In this document: piece after piece, positions 61,441 to 64,000 of the stretch
How positions within the stretch are numbered: the stretch's first letter is position 1
Layout: the number at the start of each line of letters is the position of its first letter
Assembly (NCBI RefSeq): GCF_024679095.1
Contig: NC_066534.1
Span: 17,044,663-17,108,662 of the forward strand
Direction of reading: 5' to 3'
DNA: 64,000 nucleotides
DNA from: Eriocheir sinensis
Lineage: Eukaryota; Arthropoda; Malacostraca; Decapoda; Varunidae
The notes under the pieces: generated by a model
What the model was told of the DNA's origin: nothing
The model's database searches: none
What the model saw: only the letters and a program-made list of their open reading frames with translations
Made by a program: the position numbers and the translations under genes

Positions 61441-62190
61441 AAATACAGGTAGATAAAGTTTTGACGTGTATTGCTTAGGTATTGCGAGGTACCAGGAAAG
61501 AGAAAGTAATATGGAAAGGGAAAGAGGAAAAGTACATGATTAAAAGTTCTGAGGATCGTGTATTGATGACATTGTTAGTCTCGTTCCTCGCTTCTTCCAA
61601 ACGTGATACAAACTACTATAGGAAAATGATGGCAAAGAAAAAGGGAAAATTAAAAAGAAAATGAGAGAAAATACATAGAAAAAGTTTTGATAAGTATTGT
61701 ATATCGATGGTTTCGTTCGCCTCCTTCCTTTCAAAAGAGACAGGAAGTAGCAATTCAGGACGGTAGTTAAAGAAAGAGGAAAGACAAGAGGTATTGGAAA
61801 GAAGAAAGTACATATGTAAAGTTGTGATAGGTATTGTGTATCGGTAGTTTCGCTCGCCTCCTTCCTTTCAAAAGAGACAGAAAGTAGCAATTCAGAAAGG
61901 GTAGTTAAAGAAAAAAGGAAAAAAAAAAAGAAATTGGAAAAGAATGAAGTATATATGTAAAGTTGTGATAGGTATTATGTATCGATGGTTTCTTTCGCCT
62001 GCTTCCTTTCAAACGAGACGGGAAGTAGCAATTCAGAAAGGGTAGTTAAAGAAAGAGGAAAGAAGAAAGTACATAAGTAAAGTTCTGATAGGTATTGTTT
62101 ATCGATGGTAGGTAATTGTTCACCTCCTTCCTCCTCCTTTCACACGAGGCAGGAGGTATGTACTCAGAAAGGGAAAGGAAAAGGAAAGGG
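61440..62190. repeat. Tandem array, ~137-141-bp unit, about 5 copies
   Basis: 'cgcctccttcctttcaaaag' occurs near 61718 and 61855, with a variant at 61996 and weaker ones near 61580 and 62120. Units share 'taggtattgt.tatcg', 'agtagcaattca' and 'gtagttaaagaaa'. Confidence 0.8.
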
Positions 62191-62279
62191 AAAGCAAAAG
62201 GAAAGGGGTCGCAACTATAAAGGGAAATTCACCCGAGCCACAAGCGAATAGAACAAAAAGTAGAGTGCGGATAAATGAA

Positions 62280-62600
62280 AAAAAAGTATGAGTTGAAGAA
62301 AAGGTAGAGTAGAAGAAATATTAGAGTAGAAGGGGAAAAAAGAGTAGAAGAAAAAGTAGGATTGAAGAAAGTAATTGAAGGAAAAGTAGAGTTGAAGAAA
62401 AGCAAAGTAGACGATAAAAAGGAAAAAAAAAAAGAAGAAAAAAACAGTAGGAGTTGAAGAAAAAGTAGAGTAGAAGAAATACTAGAGTAGAAGGGAGAAA
62501 AAGAGAGTAGTAGAAAAAAGTAGGATTGAAGAAATAGTAATTGAAGGAAAAGTAGAGTTGAAGAAAAGCAAAGTAGACGATATAAAGGTAGAATAAATGA
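62280..62600. repeat. Duplication, ~160-bp unit, GTAGA/GAAGAAA-rich
   Basis: 'gagttgaagaaaa' near 62289 and 62451 is followed in both by 'agtagagtagaagaaat', then 'aattgaaggaaaagtagagt' and 'gaagaaaagcaaagtagacg'. Purine-rich low complexity. Confidence 0.75.
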
Positions 62601-62624
62601 AAAAAAAATTACTCGTTCCCTCCT

Positions 62625-62800
62625 CCTCCTCCTCCTCCTCCCTCCACCCCTCCTCCTCCTCCCTGACTGACTACATTAATAAGCTGGATTACAATCATTA
62701 CAACCATTATTATCATCATTGCCATAATTATTCACCCACATAATGACCCTCAACGCCAAGCTATTGTGTTCCCCCGGCAGTGACTAGACCTATTTAATCC

Positions 62801-62861
<61 letters not shown>

Positions 62862-63098
62862 AAGCATTTACACCCTTCCCCTCTTCCTTTTTTTTCTTTC
62901 CCAATACTTCCCTGCCTCCCCCCCCTCCTCACCCACCCATCCCCTGCTGTATTCCTCCCCCCTCACCGCCCCCTCCCTTTCCCTCCCCTCTTCCCCCTCT
63001 CCCCCGCCCCCCCGTCACGTTCCAATATATTAAAAAAAAATTCCAAGGCGTGAGAAAGGAAAAGAAAAAAAGCATTATCTGCCTCAATTCTTTTCCGC

Positions 63099-63139
<41 letters not shown>
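62625..63139. repeat. (TCC)n, (CA)n ~56 bp, C-rich and (GA)n
   Basis: TCC at 62617-62665; CA at about 62802-62857; C-rich 62875-63015; GA at about 63101-63139. Confidence 0.92.
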
Positions 63140-63141
<2 letters not shown>

Positions 63142-63181
63142 ATGGGTGGAATACCATCTCCCTTGCCTGCTGCGTGGGAAG

Positions 63182-63223
63182 GTGGCGGAGGTGGAGCAGC
63201 GCGTGGTGGAAGCCGAGGCGAAG
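63182..63223 (+). CDS. Weak candidate mini-exon with coiled-coil-like reading
   Basis: Fourteen codons read VAEVEQRVVEAEAK, nearly all with G or C in the third position. They are followed at once by a consensus donor GTGAGTAC (63224-63231). The preceding bases end gggaag after a short pyrimidine stretch, so an acceptor is possible but poor. A TAA lies 45-48 bases upstream in the same frame, so the exon cannot extend far left. The heptad-like spacing of V/A and E/R suggests a coiled coil. No family is recognisable and chance is a real alternative. Confidence 0.22.
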
Positions 63224-63259
63224 GTGAGTACAAGGACGAGTATGAGTTGCGTTTAGATG

Positions 63260-63405
63260 CCTTTTTTCCGTTCCGTTCCGTTCCGTTCCGTTCCGTTCCA
63301 TTTCCGTTCCGTTCCGTTCCATTTCCGTTCCGTTCCATTTCCGTTCCGTTCCGTTCCGAGTTGCATTTTGAGGGCTTTTTTTCCGTTCCGTTCCGTTCCG
63401 TTTGG
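63260..63405. repeat. TTCCG pentamer repeat with interspersed CCATT variants
   Basis: Runs of TTCCG broken by 'ccattt' at regular points; the flanking 'gagttgc.ttt' words occur on both sides (near 63245 and 63358), indicating a duplicated block. The frames over it give RSVPF repeats with no sign of being a gene. Confidence 0.9.
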
Positions 63406-63439
63406 GCGGCTTTTCCGATACCCTACGCCCCTGTCCACC

Positions 63440-63730
63440 CAGCAGTGAATGGGTACCAGGTATTAATCGGGGTTGTGTCCCGTCTCCTGGGATCTGTTAC
63501 CTTCTATAATTCCTTCCCCTTCTGTCTCTCTCCGGCATATGACCTGTTACCTTCTATAATTCCTTCCCCTTCTGTCTCTCTCCGGCATATGACCTGTTAC
63601 CTTCTATAATTCCTTCCCCTTCTGTCTCTCTCCGGCATATGACCTATTACCTTCTATAATTCCTTCCCCTTCTGTCTCTCTCCGGCATATGACCACAGAT
63701 GTTGCGCCGACTAAACGAAACTTTCCAACT
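63440..63730 (+). repeat. Dispersed element with tail module amplified to four 50-bp copies
   Basis: The head (cagcagtgaatgggtacc) starts at 63440 and the foot (gttgcgccgactaaacgaaac) ends near 63722. Between them a 50-bp unit ending ctctccggcatat is repeated four times with almost no change (63491, 63541, 63591, 63641). The left-end relative at 411-550 has it once. Near-identity of the units points to recent local amplification. Confidence 0.85.
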
Positions 63731-64000
63731 TTCCTTCCTATCTCTCTTCCCATACTCCTCATTTATTTTCCTTTTCCCTTCTCATTTTCTCACACATTTT
63801 CCCTTCCTTACCTTTTCCTCTCATTCTTTTTCCCCCATTCCTTCCGTCTCCCCTCCATCATTCAGTTCTTCCTCCTCCTCCTCTTCCACCTCTCCCACTC
63901 CCTCCATCTCTCTCACCACCCTCATTCTCCTCCTCCATCCCTCTTCCACCTTCACCCCCCCTCTCCCTTCCATTCCATTCCCCTACCCTTCCTTCCCTCC
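63731..64000. other. Pyrimidine-rich low-complexity end
   Basis: TTCC/CTCC sequence to the window end; it resembles the C/T-rich first 160 bases of the window, read on the same strand. No gene. Confidence 0.65.

Overview
This is eukaryotic, almost entirely non-coding DNA. It looks like arthropod DNA, most likely a decapod crustacean and probably a crab. The reasons are: (a) extreme density of long pure (GA/CT)n and (CA/GT)n microsatellites, roughly one tract of 40-220 bp per kilobase; (b) TTAGG-type (arthropod telomere) motifs scattered in repeats; (c) short dispersed repeats, including one with a 'cagctcaaggg' core, that I recall from crab genomic sequence; (d) one unmistakable animal-type exon with intron boundaries. 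The species assignment is inference. There are no bacterial operons, no CRISPR array and no rRNA or tRNA gene that I can support.

The only protein-coding sequence I call with confidence is one 148-nt internal exon on the minus strand (25354 to 25207). It encodes the first half of the second immunoglobulin domain of a Roundabout (Robo) axon-guidance receptor, with a good acceptor and a consensus donor. I recognise no other Robo exon, so the window may be mostly intron of a very large robo gene transcribed right to left. A 14-codon candidate exon on the plus strand (63182-63223) is much weaker.

Layout. 0-4.4 kb: one copy of a dispersed element, purine-rich sequence, GA and GT tracts. 4.4-6.2 kb: satellite-like array, ending in eight anchors spaced about 150 bp apart. 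6.2-9.3 kb: T-rich sequence, CT tracts, two dispersed elements. 9.5-13.6 kb: a 70-bp minisatellite, its diverged relative, and a 222-bp (GA)n. 13.6-21.9 kb: microsatellites and purine or pyrimidine blocks. 21.9-23.9 kb: a second ~150-bp array, an AT-rich-core island with homeodomain-like sites, and a ~140-bp array. 24-31.6 kb: pyrimidine blocks around the Robo exon, then a sharp switch to 3.6 kb of purine-rich sequence with 139-bp and 130-bp tandem units. 31.9-33.5 kb: a TATG tract between inverted element arms, and a 103-bp array. 33.5-44.5 kb: microsatellites, G-rich blocks, and the 3' end of a non-LTR retrotransposon whose AATAAA runs straight into (GA)n. 44.5-53.2 kb: microsatellites with several short non-repetitive islands. 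53.8-54.5 kb: a 143-bp tandem repeat interrupted by a 209-bp mariner-like MITE with a visible empty site. 55-64 kb: more tandem arrays, pentamer repeats, and a second, inverted copy of the dispersed element seen at the left end.

The recurring theme is that many unrelated short tandem arrays and duplications have unit lengths near 130-152 bp, a second group lies near 100-115 bp, and kilobase blocks are strongly purine- or pyrimidine-biased on one strand. Periods come from anchor words counted by eye and may be off by a few bases in the diverged arrays. Long open frames in the simple-sequence tracts are artefacts and are not annotated.
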